Source of the DNA: Leclercia adecarboxylata
GTDB taxonomy: Bacteria; Pseudomonadota; Gammaproteobacteria; Enterobacterales; Enterobacteriaceae
Direction: 5' to 3'
DNA length: 64,000 bases
Assembly (NCBI RefSeq): GCF_023639785.1
Contig: NZ_CP098325.1
Span: 1,302,001 to 1,366,000, forward strand
The notes under the pieces were generated by a model. The model saw only the letters and a list, made by a program, of their open reading frames with translations, did no database searches and was not told the DNA's origin. This document shows positions 8,024 to 19,854 of the stretch, piece by piece. A program made the translations under genes and the position numbers. Positions within the stretch are counted from its first letter, which is position 1. Every line of letters starts with the position of its first letter.

Positions 8024-10831
8024 ATGCAGAACGGCGCAATGAAAGCCTGGCTGGACTCTTCATTCCTCTCTGGTGCAAACCAAAGCTGGATTGAACAGCT
8101 CTATGAAGACTTCTTAACCGACCCTGACTCAGTGGACGCTAACTGGCGTTCTATGTTCCAGGAGTTACCTGGAACGGGTGTCAAACCGGATCAATTTCAT
8201 TCCAAAACACGTGATTATTTCCGTCGTCTGGCGAAGGATGCCTCACGTTACTCTTCCGCTGTCTCCGACCCTGACACCAATGCGAAGCAGGTTAAAGTCC
8301 TGCAGCTGATTAACGCCTACCGTTTCCGTGGCCACCAGCATGCGAATCTGGATCCGCTGGGACTGTGGCAGCAAGAGCGTGTGGCCGATCTCGACCCGGC
8401 TTATCACGACCTGACCGAAGCAGATTTCCAGGAAACCTTCAACGTAGGCTCTTTCGCTATCGGCAAAGACACGATGAAGCTCGGCGATCTGCTGGAGGCG
8501 CTGAAGCAAACTTATTGCGGCTCCATCGGCGCGGAATACATGCACATCACCTCAACCGAAGAGAAACGCTGGATCCAGCAGCGTATTGAATCCGTTGCCG
8601 GTAAATCCACTTTCAATGCCGACGAGAAAAAGCGCTTCCTGAGCGAACTGACCGCAGCGGAAGGTCTGGAGCGTTATCTCGGTGCTAAATTCCCGGGTGC
8701 AAAACGCTTCTCGCTGGAAGGCGGCGATGCGCTGGTGCCGATGCTGAAAGAGCTGATCCGCCACGCGGGCAACAGCGGAACCCGTGAAGTGGTTCTGGGC
8801 ATGGCGCACCGTGGTCGTCTGAACGTGCTTGTCAACGTGCTGGGCAAAAAGCCGCAGGATCTGTTCGACGAATTCGCAGGCAAACATAAAGAACATCTCG
8901 GAACCGGTGATGTGAAGTACCACATGGGCTTCTCATCGGATATCGAAACCCAGGGCGGCCTGGTTCACATGGCGCTGGCGTTTAACCCGTCGCACCTTGA
9001 GATCGTCAGCCCGGTGGTTATCGGCTCCGTGCGTGCGCGTCTGGACAGACTGGACGAGCCGAGCAGCAACAAAGTTCTGCCAATCACCATTCATGGCGAT
9101 GCGGCGGTAACCGGGCAGGGCGTGGTTCAGGAAACCCTGAACATGTCCAAAGCGCGGGGTTACGAAGTGGGCGGCACCGTTCGCATCGTGATCAACAACC
9201 AGGTCGGCTTCACCACCTCTAACCCGCTGGATGCGCGTTCCACCCCATACTGCACCGATATCGGTAAGATGGTTCAGGCGCCTATTTTCCACGTTAATGC
9301 CGATGACCCGGAAGCGGTCGCCTTTGTTACCCGCCTGGCGCTGGACTTCCGTAACACCTTTAAACGCGATGTGTTCATCGACCTCTTCTGCTATCGCCGT
9401 CATGGTCATAACGAAGCGGACGAGCCGAGTGCAACCCAGCCGCTGATGTACCAGAAAATCAAAAAGCATCCTACCCCGCGCAAAATCTATGCTGACAAGC
9501 TGGAAGCGGAGAAGGTTGTTGCCCTGGAAGACGCGACCGAGATGGTCAACCTTTACCGCGACGCACTGGATGCCGGTGAATGCGTGGTGAAAGAGCTGCG
9601 TCCGATGAACATGCACTCCTTTACCTGGTCGCCGTACCTCAACCACGAGTGGGATGAGAGCTACCCGAACAAGGTTGAGATGAAGCGTCTGCAGGAGCTG
9701 GCAAAACGCATCAGCACCGTACCAGAAGCGATCGAGATGCAGTCCCGCGTGCAGAAAATCTACGCTGACCGTCAGGCGATGGCAGCAGGCGAAAAACTGT
9801 TCGACTGGGGCGGCGCAGAAAACCTGGCCTACGCAACGCTGGTTGATGAAGGCATTCCGGTACGTCTGTCCGGTGAAGATGCGGGTCGTGGCACCTTCTT
9901 CCACCGTCATGCGGTGATCCATAACCAGACCAACGGTTCGACCTACACCCCGCTGCAGCACGTGCATAACGGCCAGGGCCAGTTTAAGGTCTGGGACTCC
10001 GTGCTGTCAGAAGAAGCGGTACTGGCGTTTGAATACGGCTATGCCACTGCAGAACCACGTACCCTGACCATCTGGGAAGCGCAGTTCGGCGACTTCGCCA
10101 ACGGTGCTCAGGTCGTTATCGACCAGTTCATCTCCTCTGGCGAGCAGAAGTGGGGCCGTATGTGTGGCCTGGTCATGCTGCTGCCACACGGTTACGAAGG
10201 GCAGGGCCCGGAGCACTCCTCCGCGCGTCTGGAGCGTTATCTGCAACTCTGCGCCGAGCAGAACATGCAGGTTTGCGTCCCGTCTACCCCGGCACAGGTT
10301 TATCACATGCTGCGTCGTCAGGCGCTGCGCGGGATGCGCCGTCCGCTGGTGGTCATGTCACCGAAATCGCTGCTGCGCCACCCGCTGGCTGTCTCCACCC
10401 TGGATGAACTGGCGAACGGTACCTTCCTGCCGGCGATTGGTGAAATTGATGAGCTGGATCCGCAGGCGGTTAAACGCGTGGTGATGTGTTCTGGTAAGGT
10501 TTATTACGACCTGCTGGAACAGCGCCGTAAGAACGACCAGAAAGATGTCGCTATCGTGCGTATCGAACAGCTTTATCCGTTCCCGCATCAGGCGATGCAG
10601 GAAGTGCTGAAACAATATTCTCACGTACATGATTTTGTCTGGTGCCAGGAAGAGCCGCTTAACCAGGGCGCATGGTACTGCAGCCAGCATCATTTCCGTG
10701 AAGTGATTCCATTTGGGTCTGCCCTGCGTTACGCAGGTCGCCCGGCCTCCGCCTCTCCGGCGGTAGGGTATATGTCCGTTCACCAGAAGCAGCAACAAGA
10801 TCTGGTCAATGACGCGCTGAACGTCGATTAA
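8024..10831 (+). CDS. sucA: 2-oxoglutarate dehydrogenase E1 component
   Basis: Thiamine-diphosphate-dependent decarboxylase of the 2-oxoglutarate dehydrogenase complex. It has 935 residues (E. coli 933); the difference appears to be a small insertion around residues 188-192 ([10 protein letters not shown]). The N-terminal segment that contacts SucB is kept ([15 protein letters not shown]). Typical blocks include [32 protein letters not shown] and [18 protein letters not shown]. It starts a suc block 223 bp after sdhB but is expected to be transcribed mainly from the sdhC promoter. Confidence 0.99.
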   Translation: MQNGAMKAWLDSSFLSGANQSWIEQLYEDFLTDPDSVDANWRSMFQELPGTGVKPDQFHSKTRDYFRRLAKDASRYSSAVSDPDTNAKQVKVLQLINAYRFRGHQHANLDPLGLWQQERVADLDPAYHDLTEADFQETFNVGSFAIGKDTMKLGDLLEALKQTYCGSIGAEYMHITSTEEKRWIQQRIESVAGKSTFNADEKKRFLSELTAAEGLERYLGAKFPGAKRFSLEGGDALVPMLKELIRHAGNSGTREVVLGMAHRGRLNVLVNVLGKKPQDLFDEFAGKHKEHLGTGDVKYHMGFSSDIETQGGLVHMALAFNPSHLEIVSPVVIGSVRARLDRLDEPSSNKVLPITIHGDAAVTGQGVVQETLNMSKARGYEVGGTVRIVINNQVGFTTSNPLDARSTPYCTDIGKMVQAPIFHVNADDPEAVAFVTRLALDFRNTFKRDVFIDLFCYRRHGHNEADEPSATQPLMYQKIKKHPTPRKIYADKLEAEKVVALEDATEMVNLYRDALDAGECVVKELRPMNMHSFTWSPYLNHEWDESYPNKVEMKRLQELAKRISTVPEAIEMQSRVQKIYADRQAMAAGEKLFDWGGAENLAYATLVDEGIPVRLSGEDAGRGTFFHRHAVIHNQTNGSTYTPLQHVHNGQGQFKVWDSVLSEEAVLAFEYGYATAEPRTLTIWEAQFGDFANGAQVVIDQFISSGEQKWGRMCGLVMLLPHGYEGQGPEHSSARLERYLQLCAEQNMQVCVPSTPAQVYHMLRRQALRGMRRPLVVMSPKSLLRHPLAVSTLDELANGTFLPAIGEIDELDPQAVKRVVMCSGKVYYDLLEQRRKNDQKDVAIVRIEQLYPFPHQAMQEVLKQYSHVHDFVWCQEEPLNQGAWYCSQHHFREVIPFGSALRYAGRPASASPAVGYMSVHQKQQQDLVNDALNVD

Positions 10832-10845
10832 TTAAAGGATACATA

Positions 10846-12075
10846 ATGAGTAGCGTAGATATTCTTGTTCCCGACCTGCCTGAGTCTGTAGCAGATGCGA
10901 CCGTCGCCACCTGGCACAAAAAACCGGGCGATGCCGTTAAGCGCGACGAAGTGCTGGTAGAAATCGAAACTGACAAAGTGGTACTGGAAGTACCGGCTTC
11001 GGCGGATGGTGTTCTTGATGCCGTACTGGAAGATGAAGGGACAACCGTAACGTCTCGCCAGATCCTGGGCCGCCTGCGTGAAGGCAACAGCGCAGGTAAA
11101 GAGTCCAGCGCGAAAACTGAAGAGAAAGCTTCTACCCCAGCGCAGCGCCAGCAGGCCTCCCTGGAAGAGCAGACTAACGACGCGCTCAGCCCGGCGATCC
11201 GTCGTCTGCTGGCCGAGCACAGCCTCGACCCGGCTGCCATTAAAGGCACCGGCGTGGGTGGCCGTCTGACTCGCGAAGATATCGACAAGCATCTGGCTAA
11301 AGGGCCTTCTGAAGCGAAAGCAGAAGCCAAAGCCCCTGCGGCGACAGCAGCACAGCCAGCGCCAGCGCTGGGCGCCCGCAGCGAAAAACGCGTGCCGATG
11401 ACCCGTCTGCGTAAGCGTGTGGCCGAGCGTCTGCTGGAAGCGAAAAACTCTACCGCGATGCTGACCACCTTCAACGAAGTCAACATGAAGCCAATCATGG
11501 ACCTGCGTAAGCAGTACGGTGACGCGTTTGAAAAACGTCACGGTATCCGTCTGGGCTTTATGTCCTTCTACGTGAAAGCGGTTGTTGAAGCGCTGAAACG
11601 CTACCCGGAAGTGAACGCCTCCATCGATGGCGATGACGTGGTTTATCACAACTACTTCGACGTGAGCATGGCCGTTTCTACCCCACGTGGCCTGGTGACC
11701 CCGGTTCTGCGTGATGTGGATACCCTGGGCATGGCTGACATCGAGAAGAACATCAAAGAGCTGGCAGTAAAAGGCCGTGACGGCAAGCTGACCGTAGACG
11801 ACCTGACCGGCGGTAACTTCACCATTACCAACGGTGGCGTATTCGGTTCGCTGATGTCTACTCCAATCATCAACCCACCGCAGAGCGCGATCCTTGGCAT
11901 GCACGCCATCAAAGATCGTCCTATGGCGGTTGACGGTAAAGTCGAGATCCTGCCGATGATGTATCTGGCGCTCTCCTACGATCACCGTCTGATCGACGGC
12001 CGCGAGTCTGTGGGCTTCCTGGTAGCCATTAAAGAGCTGCTGGAAGATCCAACGCGTCTGCTGCTGGACGTCTAG
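10846..12075 (+). CDS. sucB: 2-oxoglutarate dehydrogenase E2 (dihydrolipoyl succinyltransferase)
   Basis: Core of the 2-oxoglutarate dehydrogenase complex, 409 residues. The N-terminal lipoyl domain carries the lipoylated Lys44 in [12 protein letters not shown] peripheral-subunit-binding domain follows at about residues 110-150 ([21 protein letters not shown]), then an Ala/Pro-rich linker at about 150-180. The C-terminal catalytic domain has the active-site motif [11 protein letters not shown]. Fourteen bases separate it from sucA, with an AAAGGA ribosome-binding site. Confidence 0.99.
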   Translation: MSSVDILVPDLPESVADATVATWHKKPGDAVKRDEVLVEIETDKVVLEVPASADGVLDAVLEDEGTTVTSRQILGRLREGNSAGKESSAKTEEKASTPAQRQQASLEEQTNDALSPAIRRLLAEHSLDPAAIKGTGVGGRLTREDIDKHLAKGPSEAKAEAKAPAATAAQPAPALGARSEKRVPMTRLRKRVAERLLEAKNSTAMLTTFNEVNMKPIMDLRKQYGDAFEKRHGIRLGFMSFYVKAVVEALKRYPEVNASIDGDDVVYHNYFDVSMAVSTPRGLVTPVLRDVDTLGMADIEKNIKELAVKGRDGKLTVDDLTGGNFTITNGGVFGSLMSTPIINPPQSAILGMHAIKDRPMAVDGKVEILPMMYLALSYDHRLIDGRESVGFLVAIKELLEDPTRLLLDV

Positions 12076-12090
12076 TTTTTAGCGGTACTG

Positions 12091-12119
12091 CCCGGCGGCG
12101 TTTTGTCTGCCGGGCCTAC
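12091..12119. repeat. REP-like palindrome between sucB and sucC
   Basis: CCCGGCGGCGTTTTGTCTGC followed by CGGGCCTAC is a typical enterobacterial REP unit with GCCGGGCCTAC at its end. It lies inside the suc operon and may stabilise upstream mRNA. Confidence 0.7.
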
Positions 12120-12162
12120 AAAAGCATGACCTAACGATTACCCTGAAGGATGGATAGAACAC

Positions 12163-13329
12163 ATGAACTTACATGAATATCAGGCAAAACAGCTGTTTGC
12201 CCGGTATGGCTTACCGGCTCCGGTGGGTTATGCCTGCAATACCCCTCGTGAAGCAGAAGAAGCCGCCTCTAAAATCGGTGCGGGTCCTTGGGTAGTAAAA
12301 TGTCAGGTTCACGCTGGCGGCCGCGGTAAAGCGGGCGGTGTGAAGGTTGTTAACAGCAAAGAAGAGATCCGCGCCTTTGCAGAACATTGGCTCGGTAAGC
12401 GTCTGGTGACCTATCAGACAGACGCAGGCGGCCAGCCGGTTAACCAGATCCTGGTTGAAGCGGCAACCGATATTGCAAAAGAACTCTACCTTGGCGCAGT
12501 CGTAGATCGTAGCTCCCGTCGCGTGGTGTTTATGGCCTCTACCGAAGGCGGCGTGGAAATCGAAAAAGTGGCGGAAGAGACCCCACACCTGATCCACAAA
12601 GTCGCTATCGATCCGCTGGCAGGCCCAATGCCTTACCAGGGTCGTGAGCTGGCATTCAAACTGGGTCTGGAAGGCAAACTGGTGCAGCAATTCACCAAGA
12701 TCTTCATGGGCCTGGCCACTATCTTCCTCGAGCGCGACCTGGCGCTGATCGAAATCAACCCGCTGGTTATCACTAAGCAGGGCGATCTGATCTGCCTCGA
12801 CGGCAAACTGGGCGCTGACGGCAACGCGCTGTTCCGCCAGGCAGACCTGCGCGAAATGCGCGACCAGTCCCAGGAAGACCCACGTGAAGCGCAGGCTGCA
12901 CAGTGGGAGCTGAACTACGTAGCACTCGATGGCAACATCGGCTGCATGGTTAACGGTGCGGGCCTGGCAATGGGCACCATGGACATCGTTAAGCTGCACG
13001 GCGGCGAGCCGGCAAACTTCCTGGATGTGGGCGGCGGTGCAACCAAAGAGCGCGTGACCGAAGCATTCAAAATCATCCTCTCCGATGACAATGTAAAAGC
13101 GGTTCTGGTTAACATCTTCGGCGGTATCGTACGTTGCGACCTGATCGCTGACGGTATCATCGGCGCGGTAGAAGAAGTGGGCGTAAACGTCCCGGTTGTT
13201 GTCCGTCTGGAAGGTAACAACGCTGAACTCGGCGCGAAAAAACTGGCTGACAGCGGCCTGAATATTATTGCAGCGAAAAGTCTGACGGATGCAGCTCAGC
13301 AGGTTGTTGCCGCAGTGGAGGGGAAATAA
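12163..13329 (+). CDS. sucC: Succinyl-CoA synthetase beta subunit (ADP-forming)
   Basis: ATP-grasp subunit that, with SucD, interconverts succinyl-CoA and succinate with substrate-level phosphorylation. It has 388 residues as in E. coli. The N-terminal ATP-grasp fold starts [18 protein letters not shown], with [17 protein letters not shown] for nucleotide binding. The C-terminal CoA-ligase fold contains [13 protein letters not shown] and [18 protein letters not shown] precedes the ATG. Its stop overlaps the sucD start (TAATG). Confidence 0.99.
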   Translation: MNLHEYQAKQLFARYGLPAPVGYACNTPREAEEAASKIGAGPWVVKCQVHAGGRGKAGGVKVVNSKEEIRAFAEHWLGKRLVTYQTDAGGQPVNQILVEAATDIAKELYLGAVVDRSSRRVVFMASTEGGVEIEKVAEETPHLIHKVAIDPLAGPMPYQGRELAFKLGLEGKLVQQFTKIFMGLATIFLERDLALIEINPLVITKQGDLICLDGKLGADGNALFRQADLREMRDQSQEDPREAQAAQWELNYVALDGNIGCMVNGAGLAMGTMDIVKLHGGEPANFLDVGGGATKERVTEAFKIILSDDNVKAVLVNIFGGIVRCDLIADGIIGAVEEVGVNVPVVVRLEGNNAELGAKKLADSGLNIIAAKSLTDAAQQVVAAVEGK

Positions 13330-14198
13330 TGTCCGTTTTAATTAATAAAGATACCAAGGTTATCTGCCAGGGCTTCACCGGTAGCCAGGGTTCATTCCAC
13401 TCTGAGCAGGCGATTGCTTACGGTACGCAGATGGTTGGCGGCGTAACGCCAGGCAAAGGCGGCACCACGCATCTGGGCCTGCCGGTGTTCAACACCGTGC
13501 GTGAAGCGGTAGAAGCGACTGGCGCAACCGCCACCGTGATCTACGTTCCGGCGCCATTCTGCAAAGACTCCATTCTGGAAGCTATCGACGCAGGTATCAA
13601 ACTGATCATCACCATTACCGAAGGTATCCCGACGCTGGATATGCTGACCGTGAAGGTGAAGCTGGACGAAGCGGGTGTACGCATGATCGGGCCAAACTGC
13701 CCGGGCGTCATCACCCCAGGCGAATGCAAAATCGGCATCATGCCGGGCCACATTCACAAGCCGGGCAAAGTGGGCATCGTCTCCCGTTCCGGTACCTTGA
13801 CCTATGAAGCGGTTAAGCAGACCACCGACTACGGTTTCGGCCAGTCCACCTGTGTGGGCATCGGCGGCGACCCAATCCCGGGCTCTAACTTCATCGACAT
13901 CCTGAAGCTGTTCCAGGAAGACCCGCAGACTGAAGCGATCGTCATGATCGGTGAGATCGGCGGTAGCGCGGAAGAAGAAGCGGCTGCTTACATTAAAGAC
14001 CATGTGACTAAGCCAGTCGTTGGCTACATCGCGGGTGTGACTGCGCCGAAAGGCAAGCGTATGGGCCACGCAGGCGCCATCATCGCGGGCGGTAAAGGTA
14101 CTGCGGACGAGAAATTCGCAGCGCTGGAAGCCGCTGGCGTGAAAACCGTTCGCAGCCTGGCTGACATCGGTGAAGCACTGAAATCCATCATTAAGTAA
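13329..14198 (+). CDS. sucD: Succinyl-CoA synthetase alpha subunit
   Basis: CoA-binding, phosphorylated subunit of succinyl-CoA synthetase, 289 residues. The Rossmann CoA-binding motif [14 protein letters not shown] is near residue 16. The phosphorylated histidine is His247 counted with Met1 ([12 protein letters not shown]), His246 in mature numbering. It overlaps sucC by one base, consistent with equal synthesis of the two subunits, and is the last gene of the sdh-suc operon. Confidence 0.99.
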   Translation: MSVLINKDTKVICQGFTGSQGSFHSEQAIAYGTQMVGGVTPGKGGTTHLGLPVFNTVREAVEATGATATVIYVPAPFCKDSILEAIDAGIKLIITITEGIPTLDMLTVKVKLDEAGVRMIGPNCPGVITPGECKIGIMPGHIHKPGKVGIVSRSGTLTYEAVKQTTDYGFGQSTCVGIGGDPIPGSNFIDILKLFQEDPQTEAIVMIGEIGGSAEEEAAAYIKDHVTKPVVGYIAGVTAPKGKRMGHAGAIIAGGKGTADEKFAALEAAGVKTVRSLADIGEALKSIIK

Positions 14199-14207
14199 AT
14201 CCTCTCT

Positions 14208-14284
14208 GCTCCCCGTGCGGGGAGCTTTGACATAATAAATGTCCGTTTCGACATGGTTGGCCATCGTAAGATGGCCTTTTTTTT
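14208..14284 (+). terminator. Double hairpin terminator after sucD
   Basis: The first hairpin is GCTCCCCG-TG-CGGGGAGC (14208-14225) followed by TTT. The second is GGCCATC-GTAA-GATGGCC (14259-14276) followed by T8. The second is a strong Rho-independent terminator for the sdh-suc operon. Confidence 0.88.
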
Positions 14285-15007
14285 GGCCGCGATTTGCCCC
14301 ATGCCGCAAAAGGGAAGGGCGAATAAAATCTCAGCAGAGGCGTCAGGTAAAGGAGGGGGGGATACGATCAGAAACAAAATGGTAACAGCGCGGTGTTAAT
14401 TTATGGATTGTTAAAAGTAAAATATTTGTGATAACTATTTTGAATAAAAAACGGCGTGGAAAATTACTGTGAAGCATCTAACATTAACTGTTCGGCACTA
14501 TTAAAAACCTGCGCCGCTTTTTGCGTTAATTTAAATCACCTTTATTTATATTTTTCCCTTTATTTGATAACTACCACGTCGATCGGCAAACATACTGTTA
14601 ACATTATTTTCATTGTATTTACCATGCAGAAACACCCTTAACACACCTGGGCGATATTGATTTATATCAATATTTAATACCTGGAAAAGAGCGCCAAAAG
14701 GCGTTAAATTGTTCCCGATCAAACTGGTCGAAAAGGGGTAAATTCGCTATATATTGATCGCTGTCGTAAAACATAAAACGCTTTCAATAAAAACCTGTTT
14801 ATTGTAAGGGTTTTGCAGCGTAATATATTTGCGGGATCAATTTCTGTTTTTATTAACGCATCTGCAACCTTTCATCATGGCTTTTTCCTCCTGCGAAGAT
14901 TAAGTAACGAAGAAAGGATGCTGATAACTTTTTTTTGGGGCATGTGTGTGGATCCTTTCTAACGGGGTTCACTCTCGGAGTCTTCATGCGATGAGCAAGG
15001 AGTCATG
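14285..15007 (+). promoter_or_regulatory. cydA upstream region (no gene seen)
   Basis: About 720 AT-rich bases between sucD and cydA. I see no convincing gene: a 61-codon open frame at 14456-14641 has no ribosome-binding site and a low-complexity product. K-12 carries mngRAB here; this strain does not. The last about 70 bases, ending AAGGAGTC, closely match the E. coli cydA leader. Several promoters controlled by ArcA and FNR are expected in this stretch. Confidence 0.7.
14657..14670. promoter_or_regulatory. FNR box upstream of cydA
   Basis: TTGATTTATATCAA is a perfect TTGAT-N4-ATCAA site. FNR represses cydAB under full anaerobiosis in E. coli, where a similar site is present. Confidence 0.8.
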
Positions 15008-16576
15008 ATGTTAGATATAGTCGAACTGTCGCGCTTACAGTTTGCCTTGACCGCGATGTACCACTTCCTTTTTGTGCCACTGACGCTCGGTATGGCGTTC
15101 CTGCTGGCCATTATGGAAACGGTCTACGTCCTTTCCGGCAAACAGATTTATAAAGATATGACCAAGTTCTGGGGCAAGTTGTTTGGTATCAACTTTGCCC
15201 TGGGCGTGGCAACCGGTCTGACCATGGAGTTCCAGTTCGGGACTAACTGGTCTTACTATTCCCACTATGTCGGGGATATCTTCGGTGCGCCGCTGGCCAT
15301 TGAAGGTCTGATGGCCTTCTTCCTCGAATCCACCTTTGTAGGTCTGTTCTTCTTTGGCTGGGATCGCCTGGGTAAAGTACAGCACATGTGCGTCACCTGG
15401 CTGGTCGCTCTGGGCTCTAACCTGTCCGCGCTGTGGATCCTGGTGGCCAACGGCTGGATGCAGAACCCTATCGCGTCTGATTTCAACTTCGAAACCATGC
15501 GTATGGAGATGGTCAGCTTCTCCGAGCTGGTGCTGAACCCGGTGGCGCAGGTGAAATTCGTTCACACTGTGGCATCCGGCTATGTCTGCGGCGCGATGTT
15601 CGTGCTGGGCATCAGCGCCTACTACATGCTGCGTGGTCGTGACTTCGCCTTTGCCAAGCGCTCTTTCGCCATCGCGGCAAGCTTCGGTATGGCCGCTATC
15701 CTCTCCGTTATTGTGCTGGGTGATGAATCCGGTTACGAGATGGGCGACGTGCAGAAAACCAAACTGGCCGCGATCGAAGCAGAGTGGGAAACCCAGCCTG
15801 CGCCAGCCGCCTTCACCCTGTTTGGTATTCCCGATCAGGACGCGCAGGAAAACCACTTCGCTATTCAGATCCCTTATGCGCTCGGTATCATTGCCACCCG
15901 CTCTGTGGATACGCCGGTTATCGGCCTGAAAGACCTGCTGGTGCAGCATGAAGAGCGTATCCGTAACGGGATGAAAGCCTACTCCCTGCTGGAGCAACTG
16001 CGTGACGGTTCTACCGATCAGACCGTTCGCGATGAGTTTAACAACGTGAAGAAAGACCTGGGTTACGGTCTGCTGCTGAAGCGCTATACCCCGAACGTCT
16101 CTGACGCGACGGAAGAGCAGATCCAGCTGGCGACGAAAGACTCCATTCCACGTGTCGCGCCGCTGTACTTCGCGTTCCGTATCATGGTTGGCTGCGGCAT
16201 CATCATGCTGTTGATCATCGGCGCTTCTTTCTGGTCGGTTATCCGCAACCGTATCGGCGAGAAAAAATGGCTGCTGCGCACGGCGCTGTATGGTATCCCA
16301 CTGCCGTGGATCGCCATCGAATCCGGCTGGTTTGTTGCCGAGTATGGCCGTCAGCCGTGGGCTATCGGTGAGGTACTGCCAACTGCCGTGGCGAACTCAT
16401 CCCTGACCGCCGGGGATCTGATCTTCTCCATGCTGCTGATTTGTGGTCTGTACACCCTGTTCCTGGTGGCTGAACTGTTCCTGATGTTCAAGTTTGCGCG
16501 CCTTGGCCCAAGCAGCCTGAAAACCGGTCGCTACCACTACGAGCAGTCCACCGTGGCTACTCAGCCGGCACGCTAA
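15008..16576 (+). CDS. cydA: Cytochrome bd-I ubiquinol oxidase subunit I
   Basis: Quinol-oxidising subunit of the high-affinity terminal oxidase, 522 residues with about nine transmembrane helices. His19 (AMYHFLFVP), His186 (KFVHTVASG) and a Met near 393 are the expected haem ligands. The Q-loop runs from about residue 240 to 380. Two tandem ATGs occur (15005, 15008); the second is used because AAGGAG ends only two bases before the first, and it gives the E. coli protein [11 protein letters not shown]. Confidence 0.98.
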   Translation: MLDIVELSRLQFALTAMYHFLFVPLTLGMAFLLAIMETVYVLSGKQIYKDMTKFWGKLFGINFALGVATGLTMEFQFGTNWSYYSHYVGDIFGAPLAIEGLMAFFLESTFVGLFFFGWDRLGKVQHMCVTWLVALGSNLSALWILVANGWMQNPIASDFNFETMRMEMVSFSELVLNPVAQVKFVHTVASGYVCGAMFVLGISAYYMLRGRDFAFAKRSFAIAASFGMAAILSVIVLGDESGYEMGDVQKTKLAAIEAEWETQPAPAAFTLFGIPDQDAQENHFAIQIPYALGIIATRSVDTPVIGLKDLLVQHEERIRNGMKAYSLLEQLRDGSTDQTVRDEFNNVKKDLGYGLLLKRYTPNVSDATEEQIQLATKDSIPRVAPLYFAFRIMVGCGIIMLLIIGASFWSVIRNRIGEKKWLLRTALYGIPLPWIAIESGWFVAEYGRQPWAIGEVLPTAVANSSLTAGDLIFSMLLICGLYTLFLVAELFLMFKFARLGPSSLKTGRYHYEQSTVATQPAR

Positions 16577-16591
16577 GACAGGAGTCGTCAA

Positions 16592-17731
16592 ATGATCGAT
16601 TATGAAGTATTGCGTTTTATCTGGTGGCTGCTGGTCGGGATCTTACTGATTGGTTTCGCGGTCACTGACGGGTTCGACATGGGGGTGGGCATGCTCACCC
16701 GCTTCCTCGGTCGTAATGATACCGAGCGTCGAATTATGATTAACTCCATCGCCCCTCACTGGGACGGTAACCAGGTGTGGCTCATCACCGCAGGTGGTGC
16801 GCTGTTTGCTGCCTGGCCGATGGTCTACGCCGCGGCGTTCTCCGGCTTCTATGTGGCGATGATCCTGGTGCTGGCGTCGTTGTTCTTCCGTCCGGTGGGT
16901 TTTGATTACCGCTCGAAGATCGAAGATACCCGCTGGCGCAACATGTGGGACTGGGGCATCTTCATCGGTAGCTTCGTGCCACCTTTGGTAATCGGCGTCG
17001 CGTTCGGCAACCTGCTGCAGGGCGTGCCGTTCCACCTCGATGAATACATGCGCCTGTACTACACCGGCAACTTCTTCCAGCTGCTGAACCCGTTCGGCCT
17101 GCTGGCGGGCGTGGTCAGCGTGGCGATGATCCTCACCCAGGGGGCAACCTATCTGCAAATGCGTACCGTGGGTGAACTGCATCTGCGCTCTCGTGCGGTA
17201 TCGCAGATTGCGGCTCTGGTGACGCTGGTTGGCTTCGCGCTGGCAGGCGTATGGGTCATGTTTGGTATCGACGGTTACGTGGTGACCTCAGCGATTAACC
17301 ATACTGCGCCATCGAACCCGCTGACTAAAGAAGTGGCTCGTCAGGCAGGCGCCTGGCTGGTGAACTTCAATAATACCCCGATTCTGTGGGCGATTCCGGC
17401 GCTGGGCGTGGTGCTTCCGCTGCTGACACTGCTGACGTCTCGCATGGAAAAAGGCGCTCTGGCGTTTATCTTCTCTTCACTGACCCTGGCGTGCATTATC
17501 CTGACTGCCGGTATCGCGATGTTCCCGTTCGTGATGCCGTCCAGCACCATGCTGAATGCGAGTCTGACCATGTGGGATGCCACCTCCAGTCAGATGACGC
17601 TGAATCTGATGACGTTTGTGGCTGCCGTGTTCGTACCGATCATTCTGGCTTACACCGCCTGGTGTTACTGGAAAATGTACGGTCGTATCACGAAAGAACA
17701 TATCGAAAGCAATACTCACTCTATGTATTAA
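16592..17731 (+). CDS. cydB: Cytochrome bd-I ubiquinol oxidase subunit II
   Basis: Second large membrane subunit of cytochrome bd-I, 379 residues as in E. coli, with about eight or nine transmembrane helices. The conserved N-terminal segment FAVTDGFDMGVGML and NSIAPHWDGNQVWLI are present. Fifteen bases separate it from cydA, with an AGGAG site. It forms the heterodimer with CydA and is followed by the small subunit gene cydX. Confidence 0.98.
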   Translation: MIDYEVLRFIWWLLVGILLIGFAVTDGFDMGVGMLTRFLGRNDTERRIMINSIAPHWDGNQVWLITAGGALFAAWPMVYAAAFSGFYVAMILVLASLFFRPVGFDYRSKIEDTRWRNMWDWGIFIGSFVPPLVIGVAFGNLLQGVPFHLDEYMRLYYTGNFFQLLNPFGLLAGVVSVAMILTQGATYLQMRTVGELHLRSRAVSQIAALVTLVGFALAGVWVMFGIDGYVVTSAINHTAPSNPLTKEVARQAGAWLVNFNNTPILWAIPALGVVLPLLTLLTSRMEKGALAFIFSSLTLACIILTAGIAMFPFVMPSSTMLNASLTMWDATSSQMTLNLMTFVAAVFVPIILAYTAWCYWKMYGRITKEHIESNTHSMY

Positions 17732-17745
17732 GGAAGGAGCTGAAT

Positions 17746-17859
17746 ATGTGGTATTTCGCATGGATTTTAGGAACGCTTCTGGCCTGTGCATTTGGTGTGA
17801 TTACCGCCCTGGCGCTTGAGCATGTTGAAGCGACCAAAGCCGGTGAAGAAAAACACTGA
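17746..17859 (+). CDS. cydX: Cytochrome bd-I small subunit CydX
   Basis: 37-residue single-span membrane protein (MWYFAWILGTLLACAFGVI, then TALALEHVEATKAGEEKH). The length matches E. coli CydX, which is needed for oxidase stability and activity. AAGGAAGGAG lies just upstream. The stop overlaps the ybgE start (TGATG). Confidence 0.95.
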   Translation: MWYFAWILGTLLACAFGVITALALEHVEATKAGEEKH

Positions 17860-18143
17860 TGATCACGTATCTCTACGCGATCATGGACAAGCGCCCGTTA
17901 AGGGCGCTTTCCTTAGTGATGGCCTTACTGCTGGCGGGCTGCATCTTCTGGGACCCGTCGCGCTTTGCGGCGAAGACCAGCGAGCTCGAAATCTGGCACG
18001 GTTTTCTCATGATGTGGGCAGTATGCGCTGGTGTGATCCACGGCGTTGGCTTTCGTCCAAAAGCGGTACACTGGCAGGGCATTTTTTGCCCGCTGATCGC
18101 GGATGTGGTCCTGCTGATTGGGCTGATTTTCTTTTTCAGCTGA
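17859..18143 (+). CDS. ybgE: Cyd operon membrane protein YbgE
   Basis: 94-residue inner-membrane protein with about three hydrophobic segments (residues 16-32, 46-65 and 75-93). The E. coli homologue has 97 residues; the shared core is MDKRPLRALSLVMALLLAG. The exact role is unknown; it is co-transcribed with cydABX. The start overlaps the cydX stop by one base. Confidence 0.93.
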   Translation: MITYLYAIMDKRPLRALSLVMALLLAGCIFWDPSRFAAKTSELEIWHGFLMMWAVCAGVIHGVGFRPKAVHWQGIFCPLIADVVLLIGLIFFFS

Positions 18144-18291
18144 ATAAGAATTATCCGTTAAAATTATGGGTCTACCCAGGCCCATAAAAATTTACTCTCT
18201 GTTTACTTTCCCCCATTCCAAACCACCATTCCCGCGCGTATAGTAGCGAAGTTCAAAAGCTCTAAACCTTTTTGCATTACCGGGATGTAAA

Positions 18292-19385
<1,094 letters not shown>

Positions 19386-19388
19386 ACC

Positions 19389-19817
19389 ATGGCCAGACAG
19401 CGTGGACGGGGTCGTCGCGAATTGAAGTCCGAAATCAACATTGTACCGCTGCTGGATGTGCTGCTGGTGCTGCTGCTGATCTTTATGGCGACAGCACCCA
19501 TCATTACCCAGAGCGTTGAGGTTGATCTGCCGGACGCGACAGAATCTCAGGCTGTAAGCACCAATGACGATCCTCCGGTCATCATTGAGGTATCCGGGGT
19601 TGGACAGTACAGCGTGGTAGTGGAAAAAGATCGTATGGATCAGCTACCGCCGGAGCAGGTCATTGCGGAAGCGCAACGACGTCTGCAATCCAATCCGAAA
19701 ACAGTCTTCTTAATCGGGGGTGCGAAAGACGTGCCTTACGATGAAATAATTAAAGCGCTGAACCTGTTGCATAGCGCGGGCGTTAAGTCAGTCGGCTTGA
19801 TGACGCAGCCTATTTGA
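19389..19817 (+). CDS. tolR: Tol-Pal system subunit TolR
   Basis: Inner-membrane subunit homologous to ExbD, 142 residues, with one transmembrane helix at about residues 18-40. The proton-carrying Asp23 is present (IVPLLDVLLVLL), followed by a periplasmic domain. It begins three bases after tolQ and forms the motor with TolQ and TolA. Confidence 0.98.
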   Translation: MARQRGRGRRELKSEINIVPLLDVLLVLLLIFMATAPIITQSVEVDLPDATESQAVSTNDDPPVIIEVSGVGQYSVVVEKDRMDQLPPEQVIAEAQRRLQSNPKTVFLIGGAKDVPYDEIIKALNLLHSAGVKSVGLMTQPI

Positions 19818-19854
19818 TCATCTGCGTACACAACAGAGTTTTTGGGAACCAATA

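Noticed and set aside
14456..14641. 61-codon open frame in the sucD-cydA gap
   Set aside because: No ribosome-binding site, AT-rich low-complexity product, and it lies in a region expected to hold only cydA promoters.
18164..18189. Hairpin TATGGG...CCCATA between ybgE and ybgC as a terminator
   Set aside because: The stem is only six pairs and is followed by AAAAATTT rather than a T-tract, so I did not call it.
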